Positions 4,892 to 5,439 of a DNA stretch of 5,439 nucleotides are shown here, piece by piece. Under the pieces are notes generated by a model, which had not been told where the DNA came from, ran no database searches, and saw nothing but the letters and a program-made list of their open reading frames with translations. The DNA is taken from NCBI GenBank assembly GCA_013695575.1, contig JACDAF010000267.1, positions 1 to 5,439 on the forward strand. The letters run 5' to 3'. This DNA is from Chloroflexota bacterium. Its GTDB lineage: Bacteria; Chloroflexota; Limnocylindria; P2-11E. The position numbers and the translations under genes are program-made. Numbering within the stretch: position 1 is the first letter of the stretch; each line of letters starts with the position of its first letter.

Positions 4892-5439
4892 GTGCGCTCG
4901 AGCTCCGGGATCTGCACGCGTACTACGCGGGCTCGCATGTGCTGCAGGGAGTCGACCTGGCGGTCGGCGCCGGCGAGGCCGTGTCCCTCGTCGGCCGCAA
5001 CGGGGCCGGTAAGACCACGACCATCGCCGCGATCGTCGGGTTCATCAGGCCGCGCGCCGGCCGGGTCATGGTGGGCGGCGACGACCTGACGGGCGCCTCC
5101 ACCCATCGTGTCGCGCGAGCGGGCGTCGCCCTCGTCCCGCAGGGGCGGCGCGTGTTCGCCGACCTCACGGTCCGGGAGAACCTGGTGCTGGCCGCCCGGC
5201 CGGCAAGCGGCGGCTGGGACGAGGAGGGCGTGCTCGAGCTCTTCCCCTCGCTCCGGCGGCGCCTCGCGAACCGCGGCGACCAGCTCTCGGGTGGCGAGCA
5301 GCAGATGGTCGCCATCGCGCGCGCCCTCCTGCGCAACCCCACCCTGCTCCTGCTCGACGAACCGTCGGAGGGTCTCGCGCCGAAGCTCGTCGACGAGGTG
5401 GGGGACGCGCTCGCCCGGCTCGCCGCGGCCGGCCTTGCG
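4888..5439 (+). CDS. livF: Branched-chain amino acid-type ABC transporter ATPase LivF (3' end beyond window)
   Basis: The frame starts at GTG 4888, overlapping the livG stop by 4 nt (GTGA), and stays open to the last base, giving 184 of the roughly 235 residues usual for LivF. Motifs in order: Walker A GRNGAGKTT (36-44), Q-loop PQGRRVFADLTVRENL (84-99, glutamine 85), signature LSGGEQQ (133-139), Walker B LLLLDEP (153-159) and D-loop SEGLAPK (160-166). The GRRVF and SEGLAPK blocks identify LivF rather than LivG. The switch histidine and C-terminal helix fall outside the window. A loose AAGG (4874-4877) is the only ribosome-site candidate, so translation is probably coupled to livG. The gene is cut by the window edge, not truncated biologically as far as can be seen. 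Confidence 0.94.
   Translation, partial: MSALELRDLHAYYAGSHVLQGVDLAVGAGEAVSLVGRNGAGKTTTIAAIVGFIRPRAGRVMVGGDDLTGASTHRVARAGVALVPQGRRVFADLTVRENLVLAARPASGGWDEEGVLELFPSLRRRLANRGDQLSGGEQQMVAIARALLRNPTLLLLDEPSEGLAPKLVDEVGDALARLAAAGLA

Noticed and set aside
1..5439. CRISPR arrays, tRNA or rRNA genes, insertion sequence ends and riboswitches
   Set aside because: I saw no repeat-spacer pattern, no cloverleaf-like segment, no transposase motif and no terminal inverted repeats. Coding density leaves only 743-943 as substantial noncoding DNA.

Overview
The window is visibly G+C-rich bacterial DNA, with strong G/C preference at third codon positions. It looks like an accessory metabolic and transport region from a high-GC soil-type bacterium. 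The solute-binding protein has a combined twin-arginine and lipobox signal, which fits lineages such as Actinomycetota or Chloroflexota. No marker gene is present, so this placement is a weak inference.

Left part (1-742). The window opens inside the last 41 codons of a thiolase (acyl-CoA acetyltransferase family) on the + strand. Facing it on the - strand is a compact two-gene unit. The first gene, SPFH (742 to 302), keeps a two-transmembrane N-terminus and the conserved C-terminal tail of SPFH/band-7 proteins, but the core SPFH domain between them is missing in frame. The second gene (305 to 123) encodes a 60-residue ribbon-helix-helix (Arc/HicB-antitoxin-like) DNA-binding protein. It overlaps the SPFH stop by 4 nt and seems to need a non-ATG start (ATA, or an upstream CTG). 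The ribbon-helix-helix gene and the thiolase converge and share one palindromic CTAG that supplies both stop codons.

Middle (743-943). This 201-nt divergent intergenic region holds an A+T-rich island. The island contains a credible extended -10 promoter for the SPFH/ribbon-helix-helix unit, and three ATCA motifs spaced exactly 11 nt apart overlap that promoter. A good Shine-Dalgarno sequence precedes each divergent gene.

Right part (944-5439). A tightly packed operon encodes a complete HAAT-type (branched-chain amino acid / LIV family) ABC importer: a solute-binding Tat lipoprotein, permeases LivH and LivM, ATPase LivG, and ATPase LivF, which is cut by the window edge. Gaps are +14 nt or stop/start overlaps (GTGA), and the last three genes start with GTG. 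The binding protein captures the ligand outside the membrane, LivH and LivM form the channel, and LivG and LivF power import. The substrate cannot be read from the sequence. Branched-chain amino acids, other amino acids, short amides or aromatic/aliphatic carboxylates are all possible, and the nearby thiolase hints weakly at an acyl-CoA route.

The transporter itself is ordinary. The most unusual item is the internally deleted SPFH protein with its ribbon-helix-helix partner.
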